Positions 8,988-18,000 of a stretch of DNA of 64,000 bases are shown in pieces; the first letter of the stretch is position 1, and the number at the start of each line of letters is the position of its first letter. The DNA lies in contig CAXEND010000009.1 in the NCBI GenBank assembly GCA_963997635.1, forward strand, positions 30,691 through 94,690. Reading direction: 5' to 3'. A program made the position numbers and the translations under genes. Under the pieces are notes generated by a model. That model had not been told where the DNA came from. It was given only the letters and a program-made list of their open reading frames with translations, and did no database searches. This stretch comes from GCA-2728135 sp002728135. Lineage in GTDB: Bacteria; Pseudomonadota; Alphaproteobacteria; UBA828.

Positions 8988-9995
8988 TTATTTAGAACTA
9001 AGACCGACCTTTACATATCCTCTCTTATGAAACCATTCTACTGCATCAATAAATGCTTTGTGAGATGGCCCTGGTATATACCCAATTTTACTCTTAGCCT
9101 TTTCACTGGAAAAAAACATATTTCTCTTGGACATTCTCACAGCATCTAAAGTAATCATAGGTTCCGAGCCAAATAAACGCGCTATCAATTCACTTAAATA
9201 TGCAATAGGAATTACTGAGTTGTGTGGTAAATGCAGGGTTGGTACTTTTTTGGAAGTTATGCTGCTAAGAGCCTCAAGAATATTCTTCAATGACATGTCT
9301 TCCCCCCCAAGAATATATCTCTCACCAATTTCCCCGTTTCTCATAGCCAAGATATGTCCTAAAGCACAATCATCAACGTGAACAATATTTAGACCTGTAT
9401 CGACATATGCAGGCATCTTTCCATTCAGAAAGTCAATTATGATTTTTCCAGTTGGGGTTGGTTTAATATCCCTTGGCCCAATAGGCGTGGAGGGATTTAC
9501 AATGACTGCTGGCAGACCGTTATTCCTGATCATCTTTCTTACTTCTTCCTCAGCAAGAAACTTTGATTTTTTGTAGTGTCCAATCATATCCTGAAATTTT
9601 ACAGGGGTATCCTCATCTGCAGGAATTGATCCATTGCATTTACCTAAAACTGCAACAGAAGATGTGTATACAATTTTACTCACTCCTGCCCTTAGAGCAG
9701 CTGACATTAAGTTTTTTGTTCCTAAAACATTGGTTTGATACATTTCTTTGGGTTTAGGGACCCAAAGCCTATAATCTGCCGCTACATGAAATAATGCTTG
9801 GCACCCCAACAAAGCTTGATCTAATGACTTTTCATCTTGCAAATCTGCCTCTACTCTATCCACAGCCAGTCCAGTAATATTAGATAAGACGCTTGATTGG
9901 CGTGCCATAACTCTCACATCGAATTTTTTAGATAATAATGACCTTACGACTGCAGCTCCAAGAAACCCAGTAGCACCAGTTACAAGTGTTTTCAC
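8988..9995 (-). CDS. hpnA: Hopanoid-associated sugar epimerase HpnA (NAD-dependent SDR)
   Basis: Extended short-chain dehydrogenase of the dihydroflavonol reductase/epimerase type that is regularly found in hopanoid loci as HpnA. Its exact substrate is not settled. The protein has 335 residues with the nucleotide-binding TGATGFLGAAVV at residues 7-18, and the active site is HYKKSKFLAEEEV (the YxxxK of the family) preceded by VYTSSVAVLG. Start codon is GTG at 9995, which overlaps the TGA of the upstream CDP-alcohol phosphatidyltransferase in a GTGA arrangement; AAAGGA upstream serves as ribosome-binding site. The overlap points to translational coupling of the two. Confidence 0.9.
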   Translation of the reverse strand: MKTLVTGATGFLGAAVVRSLLSKKFDVRVMARQSSVLSNITGLAVDRVEADLQDEKSLDQALLGCQALFHVAADYRLWVPKPKEMYQTNVLGTKNLMSAALRAGVSKIVYTSSVAVLGKCNGSIPADEDTPVKFQDMIGHYKKSKFLAEEEVRKMIRNNGLPAVIVNPSTPIGPRDIKPTPTGKIIIDFLNGKMPAYVDTGLNIVHVDDCALGHILAMRNGEIGERYILGGEDMSLKNILEALSSITSKKVPTLHLPHNSVIPIAYLSELIARLFGSEPMITLDAVRMSKRNMFFSSEKAKSKIGYIPGPSHKAFIDAVEWFHKRGYVKVGLSSK

Positions 9996-10660
9996 TCTGT
10001 TGTTTCCTTTTCTTTAAGTTCATCCTCAAATGAGGATGATAATACTTTCCGATAATGCCAAAAAGCCCAAAACCCAAAAATAGGGGCACCGATTGCAGCA
10101 ATAAATAAAAAGGGCATTGCACCCCCAAACCAAATTATAGGTCCTACAAGATATAGAATGTCTTCAACCTCAAAACCACAGAATCTTGGTAAGCCTGCTT
10201 GTTTTTTCTTCACTTTATTTTCAAGAAACTGGAATAAATAAAATAAACCTGCCACTGAAACTCCAGCTGCTATTCCTAACGCAAGACCTGCAAAACCAAT
10301 AGGTTCATTTCTTAAACCTAAACCAATAGAAATGAACAAAAAGGTATTTATTAACAAATCACAAATTATGTCATACCTATGACCAAATTTACTGACCCTA
10401 CCTGTCGCTCTAGCAAATTCCCCATCTGTATGGTCGAGAAAATTGGAAAAAATAAACAAACCAGCACCAATATGTATCCATGGAGCTCCCCCGTAGGCTA
10501 GGAAAACGCATGCTAAGATGCCAATTAACAGCCTTAATGTTGTCAAGTAATTAGGATGAATAGCTGTGTTAGTTAAAGGAGAAATTAATACACGAGCTAA
10601 TCTTTGATCCCAAGGTTCTATCAAATACCACTTTATTTCATTTTTTTTACTTTGATCCAT
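9992..10660 (-). CDS. CDP-alcohol phosphatidyltransferase family membrane protein
   Basis: Integral membrane enzyme that would transfer a phosphoalcohol from a CDP-alcohol to an acceptor alcohol. The complete family motif D-x2-DG-x2-AR-x8-G-x3-D-x3-D is present: D76, D79-G80, A83-R84, G93, D97, D101. The 222 residues contain several hydrophobic helices (around 39-58, 62-75, 108-122, 125-145 and 172-200) and a charged tail. It overlaps hpnA by four bases and is divergent from a nucleotidyltransferase 113 bases away. That context suggests a polar-lipid head group rather than housekeeping PgsA or PssA. The acceptor and donor are unknown. AGG lies ahead of the ATG. Confidence 0.85.
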   Translation of the reverse strand: MDQSKKNEIKWYLIEPWDQRLARVLISPLTNTAIHPNYLTTLRLLIGILACVFLAYGGAPWIHIGAGLFIFSNFLDHTDGEFARATGRVSKFGHRYDIICDLLINTFLFISIGLGLRNEPIGFAGLALGIAAGVSVAGLFYLFQFLENKVKKKQAGLPRFCGFEVEDILYLVGPIIWFGGAMPFLFIAAIGAPIFGFWAFWHYRKVLSSSFEDELKEKETTE

Positions 10661-10714
10661 TTATTAACCTGTTCAGAGTCACTAATATATTTAATGGTCA
10701 AATAAACTAACTTT

Positions 10715-10747
10715 AAAGAATTATAAATAAAAATTATTTAATTCTTT
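10715..10747. repeat. Imperfect inverted repeat in the divergent promoter gap
   Basis: AAAGAATTATAAATAA (10715-10730) and TTATTTAATTCTTT (10734-10747) pair over 14 positions with a two-base bulge and a three-base loop. It lies between the divergently transcribed phosphatidyltransferase and nucleotidyltransferase genes and could be an operator for both. It is composed almost only of A and T, so chance is a real alternative. Confidence 0.4.
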
Positions 10748-10773
10748 TATCGAGAATCAAAGGAAAAATAGAG

Positions 10774-11514
10774 ATGCGTGCAATAATTCTAGCAGCAGGT
10801 CTTGGTTCACGTCTTATGAATAAAGCAGGGGAAATTCCAAAAATTCTTATAAAAGTTGGTGGTCAAACTCTGTTAGAACGTCATTTACGAATTCTCTCCG
10901 ACCTTTCTATTACAGAGGTAGTAATCGGGGTTGGATATAAATCTAATCTAATTATTGATGAATTAATAAATCTAAAAAGGGAAGATGTTAAATTAGTTTA
11001 CAACCCAAACTTTGATCAAGGGAGCATCGTAACACTCCAGAAACTAGCACCTGAATTACGACAAGATGGGGGTATAATAATTATGGATGGAGATGTTTTA
11101 TATGACATCCGTATTTTAAAATGTTTGATAAACTCAAAACATGAAAATTGTTTCTTGTTGGATCGTAATATTGAGGACGGTGAAGAACCTATGAAGCTAG
11201 CAATTAATAATGGATCAATTGTTGATTTTAGAAAAAAAATTGAAAAACCATGCGACTATTATGGAGAATCTGTTGGGTTTTTTAAATTTTCAACAACAAC
11301 AGCAGAATCAATAGCAAAAACTTGCTCACAAATGATTTCTTCAGGTCTTCAAGAGGCATATATGGAAGAGGTAATAAGATATGAGTTATTAAAAAACCCA
11401 AAAATCTTTGCATTTGAGGATATTACAGGATTACCTTGGATCGAGATAGATTTCCCTGAGGATTTAACAAAAGCTGAAACGAAAATTTTACCTTCACTTA
11501 TTATTGGAGATTAA
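10774..11514 (+). CDS. Nucleotidyltransferase (LicC/PntC-like, probable CTP:phosphoalcohol cytidylyltransferase)
   Basis: NTP-transferase fold protein of 246 residues. It has the nucleotide-binding loop LAAGLGSRL (residues 6-14), K23 in IPKIL, the metal-binding DGD at 105-107 and the C-terminal PWIEIDFPEDL (W222-D230). The combination of a short single domain and a WxEID-type ending resembles LicC, inositol-phosphate and aminoethylphosphonate cytidylyltransferases more than RmlA or GalU. It is divergent from the CDP-alcohol phosphatidyltransferase, which would consume a CDP-activated alcohol. I infer that it makes the donor for that enzyme. It converges on hpnD with a 12-base gap. Substrate unproven. 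Confidence 0.8.
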   Translation: MRAIILAAGLGSRLMNKAGEIPKILIKVGGQTLLERHLRILSDLSITEVVIGVGYKSNLIIDELINLKREDVKLVYNPNFDQGSIVTLQKLAPELRQDGGIIIMDGDVLYDIRILKCLINSKHENCFLLDRNIEDGEEPMKLAINNGSIVDFRKKIEKPCDYYGESVGFFKFSTTTAESIAKTCSQMISSGLQEAYMEEVIRYELLKNPKIFAFEDITGLPWIEIDFPEDLTKAETKILPSLIIGD

Positions 11515-11526
11515 CAGTTAGAAAAC

Positions 11527-12405
11527 TTAACGAACCATAAATAAACCTTTACAAAGAAGAGATATCTTCTGAAATTTATTAAAACGTATACGTCTATTTT
11601 CTAGCTGAAAACCATGTTTTTCTATTTCATCGAGATATGCCTCATAAATAACCCTCATCAAAATTGCTGGCCGCATATTTTTTCTTTCTGACCCTGGCAA
11701 AAATTCATCTGCAAGCTTAAATCTATTCCTTGCTACTTCTCCTACTTTTCTACAAACATTAGCAACTTCAGGTGTATTTATTAAATCTTTCGCATTTACA
11801 TCTGCAATACCCTCTTGCTCAAGAAATTCAACAGGTAAGTAAATTCGACCACGTGTGGCATCCTCTGCAACATCTCTCAGAATATTAGTTAACTGGAAAG
11901 CTTGGCCTAAATGTTCAGCGAAATTTACTATTCTGGGTGATGAGTGACCAAAAATTTTTACAGATAGCAGCCCCACACAACTAGCTACTCTGTGGCAATA
12001 AAGCTCTAATTCATCCAGGGTTGGACGTGACATCATACCACTTCTATCCATTTCAAACCCATCAAGAATTTCGTGGAAAAGATCCTCAGTAAGATTAAAA
12101 TTTTTGACGGGTTCTATTAGGGCTATTGTTACAGGATGATTTGGAGATCCTTTAAACAACAGTTTTACTTCATTTCTCCATGCTAAAATCAATTTTTTTG
12201 ATAAGTCATTGTCATCAATTTCATCGGCAACATCGTCTGTCTCTCTACAAAAAGCATAAAGAGCAAGCATAGCCTCACGTTTATGTTTAGGGAGTAACAA
12301 CATCGGTAAAGAAAAAGAAGAACCCGAATCTTTTACAATATCAGACACATAACGTTTAGGGTCTGTAAAATATGGGATAGGTAAGTCATTCGCTTTTACT
12401 ACCAT
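11527..12405 (-). CDS. hpnD: Presqualene diphosphate synthase HpnD
   Basis: Squalene/phytoene synthase family enzyme that condenses two farnesyl diphosphates to presqualene diphosphate. From the ATG at 12405 it has 292 residues. The first Asp-rich motif is CRETDDVADE (D57, D58, D61) and the second is NILRDVAEDATRGRIYLP. The frame continues to 12441, but the 12405 ATG overlaps the hpnC stop by only seven bases and has AAGGTG upstream. It directly follows hpnC, the normal hpnC-hpnD order; the usual next gene hpnE is not there, and the downstream neighbour is the convergent nucleotidyltransferase. Confidence 0.93.
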   Translation of the reverse strand: MVVKANDLPIPYFTDPKRYVSDIVKDSGSSFSLPMLLLPKHKREAMLALYAFCRETDDVADEIDDNDLSKKLILAWRNEVKLLFKGSPNHPVTIALIEPVKNFNLTEDLFHEILDGFEMDRSGMMSRPTLDELELYCHRVASCVGLLSVKIFGHSSPRIVNFAEHLGQAFQLTNILRDVAEDATRGRIYLPVEFLEQEGIADVNAKDLINTPEVANVCRKVGEVARNRFKLADEFLPGSERKNMRPAILMRVIYEAYLDEIEKHGFQLENRRIRFNKFQKISLLCKGLFMVR

Positions 12406-13223
12406 GAACTTACTACACCTTTTGCTCCACACCATACCCATGAAAACTTAGAAAGTTTGATTTTATTTCGCAAAGGGTCATTACGCCTAAGCTTATAGCT
12501 CAGTGCCTTTGCTAAGCGTAAAATCACAGCCGTTTCAAGACGAAGTCCACGACGCTTAATTGAGTTTGGGCTTTTATTAGCTTTTGCCAGCAGCTCATCA
12601 GTTTTGATCAAACACCTGTCAATTACCTTGCGAAGCTCTTGACTAATAAACTCTTCACCTAATTTTTCAACTTTACACCCTTCTGCTTTTAACCAATCCT
12701 CAGGAATATAAACTCTGTTATGATTCAAATAATCATTTTTACAGTCTTGTATGTGATTTAAAACCTGCAATGCGTTACAAAGAGCATCAATGCCTTCAAA
12801 ATCAGCATCTTTTTCATTATGAATATCAAGCATTGCTCTACCTACAGATGCAGCAGATTTAGAACAATAGTCCATTAACTCATCCCAACTAGCATATCTA
12901 TGTTTTATTGCATCTTGAATAAATGCTGAAAGTAAATCAGTACCATTAATTGGAGAGCAGCCTGTTTGTTTAAGACTGTTGTTATAAGGTATTGCCCATT
13001 CAGGTAATTTCTCAGGATCATTTGCCAATGAATTTTGGATCACTGTTAGACTTTTGACTTTTTCTTCTGAACTTAAGCTTGAATTATCTGCAATATCATC
13101 TGCTCTACGAGCAAACAAATAAAATGCATATACATGTTTCCTACAATCTCTAGGTATGAGGAATGAACCTACAGGAAAGTTTTCGTTATTTTCTGTAATT
13201 AAATCCTTTATACCATTTGTCAT
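12399..13223 (-). CDS. hpnC: Hydroxysqualene synthase HpnC
   Basis: Squalene/phytoene synthase paralogue that converts presqualene diphosphate to hydroxysqualene. It has 274 residues from the ATG at 13223; a TTG nine bases further upstream is less likely. The motifs are FARRADDIAD (first Asp-rich region, D42-D46) and NHIQDCKNDYLNHNRVYIP (second). It precedes hpnD with a seven-base overlap. A 134-base AT-rich gap separates it from dxr downstream... in transcription order dxr is not continuous with it, since dxr ends at 13367 upstream of the hpnC start, so the gap may hold the hpnC promoter. Confidence 0.92.
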   Translation of the reverse strand: MTNGIKDLITENNENFPVGSFLIPRDCRKHVYAFYLFARRADDIADNSSLSSEEKVKSLTVIQNSLANDPEKLPEWAIPYNNSLKQTGCSPINGTDLLSAFIQDAIKHRYASWDELMDYCSKSAASVGRAMLDIHNEKDADFEGIDALCNALQVLNHIQDCKNDYLNHNRVYIPEDWLKAEGCKVEKLGEEFISQELRKVIDRCLIKTDELLAKANKSPNSIKRRGLRLETAVILRLAKALSYKLRRNDPLRNKIKLSKFSWVWCGAKGVVSSW

Positions 13224-13330
13224 ACGACACAAGTCCCCATAGATAATCTCATTTAACTTATTTATATAACTAGGTAATATTAACTACTGACATATTAGTT
13301 AGATAACAAGTAATCATGAATTCATAATTA

Positions 13331-13348
13331 ATTATTAATATTAATAAT
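13331..13348. repeat. Perfect 18-base AT palindrome between dxr and hpnC
   Basis: The sequence ATTATTAATATTAATAAT is its own reverse complement. It lies in the 134-base gap after the dxr stop and before the hpnC start. It could be an operator or a cruciform-prone site. In a region that is nearly all A and T, a chance origin is plausible. Confidence 0.4.
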
Positions 13349-13366
13349 ATATTATAAGATACTAAT

Positions 13367-14557
13367 TTAATTATATTTATTTATATATTCTTTTGTATAT
13401 ATACGCACCTCATTATCTACTTCAACAACATCTGACAAGGAATTAATTACGCCACCAACAAATTGATTCATTTGGTTTTCAACGATCTTAGAAATATCAG
13501 TTAATTTAATCTTACCTTTTAGGAAGGCTTCTACTGCAACTTCATTAGATGCATTGAGCACTATTGGCACAACGCCTCCTGATTCCAATGCATTCCTCGC
13601 GAGTTTTAAAGAAAAAAACCGCATCTCATCTGGAGGTTCAAAATCTAGTTGACTGAGCTCAGATAAATTTAGGCGTGGGGATGGAGCATTTATCCTACCT
13701 GGCCATGCCAAGCAATATGCTATAGGTGTTCGCATGTCAGGGGTACCAAGTTGAGCTAAAACAGAACCATCAACATAAGCAACTAAACTATGAATTACAG
13801 ATTGTGGATGCACTAAAACTTCGATCTGATCAGGCTTAATTGGAAATAAATGATAAGCCTCAATCATTTCTAGACCCTTATTCATCATAGTAGCTGAATC
13901 GACTGATATTTTTGCACCCATAGTCCAATTTGGATGAGCCACTGCTTGAGCTGGAGTAGCTATTTCCATTTCTGCTTCTGTGCTTTTACGAAATGGCCCA
14001 CCTGATGCTGTAAGTATTATTTTTTCAACACATTCCGGCTGTTCAAAATCAAACACTTGAAATATGGCATTATGTTCAGAATCTACTGGCAGTAATGTTG
14101 CACCGGATGACCTAACTTCAGAAATCATCAAATCTCCTGCACATACAAGACATTCTTTATTCGCGAGACAGACAACTGCTCCTCTGCTCACTGCGGCCAT
14201 AGTTGGATATAAACCCGCAGCTCCGACTATAGCAGCCATGACAAAATCTGAGGGTGCCCTAGCAGCATCAACTATAGCTTCTGAGCCAGCAGCTGCGTTA
14301 ATACCTGTACCAGATAATAAACCTTTGAGCTCTTCATATAAACTTGGGTCACCAATTACAGCCCCACTTGCTCTACATTTTTTTGCTTGAGAAGCCAAAA
14401 GCTTCACATTTGATTGTGCAGTAAGAAAATTAACTTTATATTGAGATTCATAGCGTTCAAGCAAATCTAGGGTATTCTTACCTATTGAACCAGTAGAGCC
14501 AAGAATAGTAATTGTTTTTTTACATTTATAATCTTCTGGATTTACTTTTGTCTTCAT
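13367..14557 (-). CDS. dxr: 1-deoxy-D-xylulose 5-phosphate reductoisomerase
   Basis: Second MEP-pathway enzyme (IspC), NADPH-dependent conversion of DXP to MEP. The 396-residue protein has the NADPH loop TILGSTGSIGKNTLDLL, ANKECLVCAG, the metal-binding PVDSEHNAIFQ, ASGGPFR, and HPNWTMGAKISVDSATMMNKG, all in order. AGGAG lies eight bases before the ATG at 14557. It is divergent from the pterin dehydratase gene and is followed by hpnC-hpnD on the same strand, giving the third MEP gene in this hopanoid locus. Confidence 0.97.
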   Translation of the reverse strand: MKTKVNPEDYKCKKTITILGSTGSIGKNTLDLLERYESQYKVNFLTAQSNVKLLASQAKKCRASGAVIGDPSLYEELKGLLSGTGINAAAGSEAIVDAARAPSDFVMAAIVGAAGLYPTMAAVSRGAVVCLANKECLVCAGDLMISEVRSSGATLLPVDSEHNAIFQVFDFEQPECVEKIILTASGGPFRKSTEAEMEIATPAQAVAHPNWTMGAKISVDSATMMNKGLEMIEAYHLFPIKPDQIEVLVHPQSVIHSLVAYVDGSVLAQLGTPDMRTPIAYCLAWPGRINAPSPRLNLSELSQLDFEPPDEMRFFSLKLARNALESGGVVPIVLNASNEVAVEAFLKGKIKLTDISKIVENQMNQFVGGVINSLSDVVEVDNEVRIYTKEYINKYN

Positions 14558-14679
14558 AAAAAACGCTCCTGAATAAACAGAATCTGCGACATATACATTT
14601 TATATTTAACTTACTCATTTTTTTAGTTAAAATTATAATTTTCCGAGCCACTTCTATACCAATAATCCTGGAGTAAGCT

Positions 14680-15021
14680 ATGTCATTTTCAGAAAAAACT
14701 TGCCAACCCTGCCGCGGTGGAATTCCTCCACTTGATGAATCAGCATCAAAACTTTTATTAGAACATACTCCTGATTGGATTCTTTGCGATAATAACACTA
14801 AACTCAACCGTAAATTTGAATTTACAAACTTTGTTAACGCATTAAATTTCGTTAATATAGTATCAGAGATTGCTGAAGAAGAAGGCCACCATCCTGATAT
14901 TAGCTTTGGTTGGGGGTATTGCATAATTGAATTATATACTCATAAAATTAAAGGGCTTCATGAAAATGATTTCATAATGGCTTCTAAAATAAGCAAATTA
15001 TCTGAATTAAATACTACATGA
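14680..15021 (+). CDS. phhB: Pterin-4a-carbinolamine dehydratase
   Basis: Dehydrates 4a-hydroxytetrahydrobiopterin to recycle the pterin cofactor. It has 113 residues, typical length. The family pattern is present as EEEGHHPDISFGWGY (H70, H71, P72), followed by LYTHKIKGLHENDFIMA with the third His and the Asp. No phenylalanine hydroxylase is in the window, so its role could also be in another pterin-dependent reaction. It is divergent from dxr (122-base gap) and converges on mfd, seven bases away. The symbol is by family; PCD/DCoH is equivalent. Confidence 0.92.
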   Translation: MSFSEKTCQPCRGGIPPLDESASKLLLEHTPDWILCDNNTKLNRKFEFTNFVNALNFVNIVSEIAEEEGHHPDISFGWGYCIIELYTHKIKGLHENDFIMASKISKLSELNTT

Positions 15022-15027
15022 AATAAT

Positions 15028-18000
15028 CTAACGCTGAATCATTTTGCATAAGTCAATTAAAACTTTACGTATACCGTCTAATCGATCTCTAGATTGAATC
15101 CAATTTTTTGTGATTACCAGTCTTGAATCTGGCCTTAGACGCATTCCCCTATCTAAAATTGAAACATATTTGATTAAAGCGTCTATCTCTATGAAATTAT
15201 TTTCACGAAAACTAAAGACTGCTCCCTTTGGGCCTGCATCGATTTTTTCTACCCCAGCATGCCTACAAAAATGCTTTATTACTATTACTTCCAAAAGATG
15301 CAAAACTGATTCTGGAGGCGAACCAAATCTATCTGTAAGTTCCTCAATTAAATCATCAATCTGTGATTGATCTTCCATCTGACCAATACGTCTATACAAA
15401 CTCAATCTAGTATGTAAATCAGAAACATAATCTTCTGGTATTAGAACAGAAACACCCAAATTAATTTGTGGTGACCACTTTTTATCATGTATTCCCTTAG
15501 AAGAATCCTTAGATTTTAAATCTAGGATCGCTTCTTCTAGCATATTTTGATAAAGCTCAACTCCAACTTCTCTAATATGTCCAGATTGCTCAGAGCCAAG
15601 CAAATTTCCAGCACCACGAATATCTAGATCATGACTAGCTAGAGCAAAACCAGCCCCCAGATTATCTAATCGATGGATTGCATCTAACCTCTTAAACGCT
15701 GCTGCAGTAATTTTAGATTTTGATGAATATGTGAGATACGCATATCCACGTAACTTTGAACGTCCTATTCGGCCACGTAATTGGTATAACTGTGATAAGC
15801 CAAACATATCTGAACGATGAATAATAATCGTATTTGCTCGAGGAATATCTAATCCAGATTCAATTATAGTCGTTGAAACTAAAACATCATAATCCCCGCG
15901 ACAAAACTCTTCCATGGTGATTTCAAGGTCTTTTACATTCATCTGACCATGGGCAATACTTACTTTCACCTCAGGAACCATATTATTCAATTGATCAATT
16001 ATTGACCTGATGTCTGAAACCCTTGGGCAAACGTAAAATACTTGACCACCACGCATCTTCTCCCTGAGAATCGCTTCCCTTATAACAATGGGGTCAAATG
16101 GCATAATAAATGTTCGAACAGCCAAACGATCTACAGGTGGAGTTGCCATTACGCTCATACTCCGAACGCCCGTTAAAGACATCTGTAAAGTTCTTGGAAT
16201 TGGGGTTGCAGTAAGTGTTAGTATATGGGTTTCAGATTTTAATTGTTTAAGTTTTTCTTTATGGGAGACACCAAAATGTTGTTCCTCATCAACAATCACT
16301 AAGCCAAGATTTGGAATCTCAATATCTTTGTTTAGAATAGCATGAGTTCCTATTACAATATCTATTTTACCTGCAGCCAACTCACGCTTTACATAACTGA
16401 AATCTTTCATTGACGTTAACCGAGAGAGCTCAGATACCTTTATTGGCAAATTGCTAAAACGATTTTTAAAAGTCTCATAATGTTGACGACACAAAAGAGT
16501 TGTAGGCACTAATACTACAACCTGCATTCCTGCCATTGATATTGAAAACGAAGCACGAAGTGCAACCTCTGTTTTTCCGAATCCTACATCACCACATATT
16601 AATCTATCCATAGGATAACCTGACTGAAGATCTTGTATTGTTTCGTCTATGGCATCCGCTTGATCATCAGTCTCAACATAATTAAAATTAGAACAAAACT
16701 TATCGTACTCAGAATGATCAATATCAAAAACCCGGGCTCTATATGTAGACCTCTTAGCAGCTGTTGCTATCAAACCTTCAGCCATTTCGCGGATTTTTTT
16801 CTTAAGACGAGCTTTTCTAGCCTGCCAGTTTACTCCTCCCAGTCTATCAAGTTTTGCTTTAGTATCAGAAGAGCCATAGCGTGAAAGCAAATCTATATGC
16901 TCGACTGGCAAAAAAAGTTTATCCTCTCCTGCGTATATCAACTTCAGGCAATCATGCAAAGCACCTCCTGCCTCTATCGTAACGAGCCCATTGTAAACAC
17001 CGATACCATGATCAAGATGAACTACAAAATCTCCTTCGATTATCTCAGAAATACTCGTTAAAAAATTTTCTGCCTTTTGTTTTCTTCGACGTTGATTACG
17101 ATTTAATCTGCTACCAAGGATGTCCTGTTCTGCGAGAATAACTAGATCATCAGCCTCAAATCCTTGCTCCATCGGAAGAACAGTCAAACCTATAGAACCT
17201 TTATTAATTGAAGACATTCTTGACCATTCATCTATTGTAACTATGGGTCCAATATGATTTTCAGAAAAAATACGCTTAAGCCGCTCCCTTGTCCCGGGAC
17301 TCCAAGCAGCAATAATAAAATTTCTATTTAAGTTTGTGTGCTTCTTAATATATTTTCTTAATTCAGTGTATAATATATTTGGACCTTGTTTGCGCTCAGG
17401 AGTAAAATCTCTGCATTTTTTAACCCCAATTGAAATTGATTGTGAATTTTTTGAGTTTTCAGGCGTAAAATTAACAAACCTTGCTACAGACCTCTCCGAC
17501 AATAAGCCATTCCATTCTTCCAAGCTAGGATATAGTTGATGTGGATTAAGTGGTTTATATATTGTAGCTCCATCTGAAACTAAACCTGAATCAACACTTT
17601 TACGAGCTTGATAAAAGTCATTTATAGACTCAATACGATCTATCAAACTTTTGTCAAATAAATGATCAAGAACCACAAGACCATTGGGTAGATAGTCAAA
17701 TATGGTCTCAAGAGAATCATAAAAAAGCGGCAACCAATTTTCTATTCCTGGATACCTATGGCCTTCAGAAACAGCCTCAAATAATGGGTCTTTGTCTAAC
17801 ACAGCACCAAAATTTAGACGATAACCTCTCTGAAACCTCTTAATGGAATCAGCATCAAGAAAAATTTCTCCTACTGGGCCTATGTAACAAGCCTGAATTT
17901 CCTCAGAACTCCTTTGTGTTATTGGATCAAAGACCTTTATAGATTCAATTTCATCACCAAAAAAATCCATTCTTACTGGAAATTTCTGGCCAGCGGGAAA

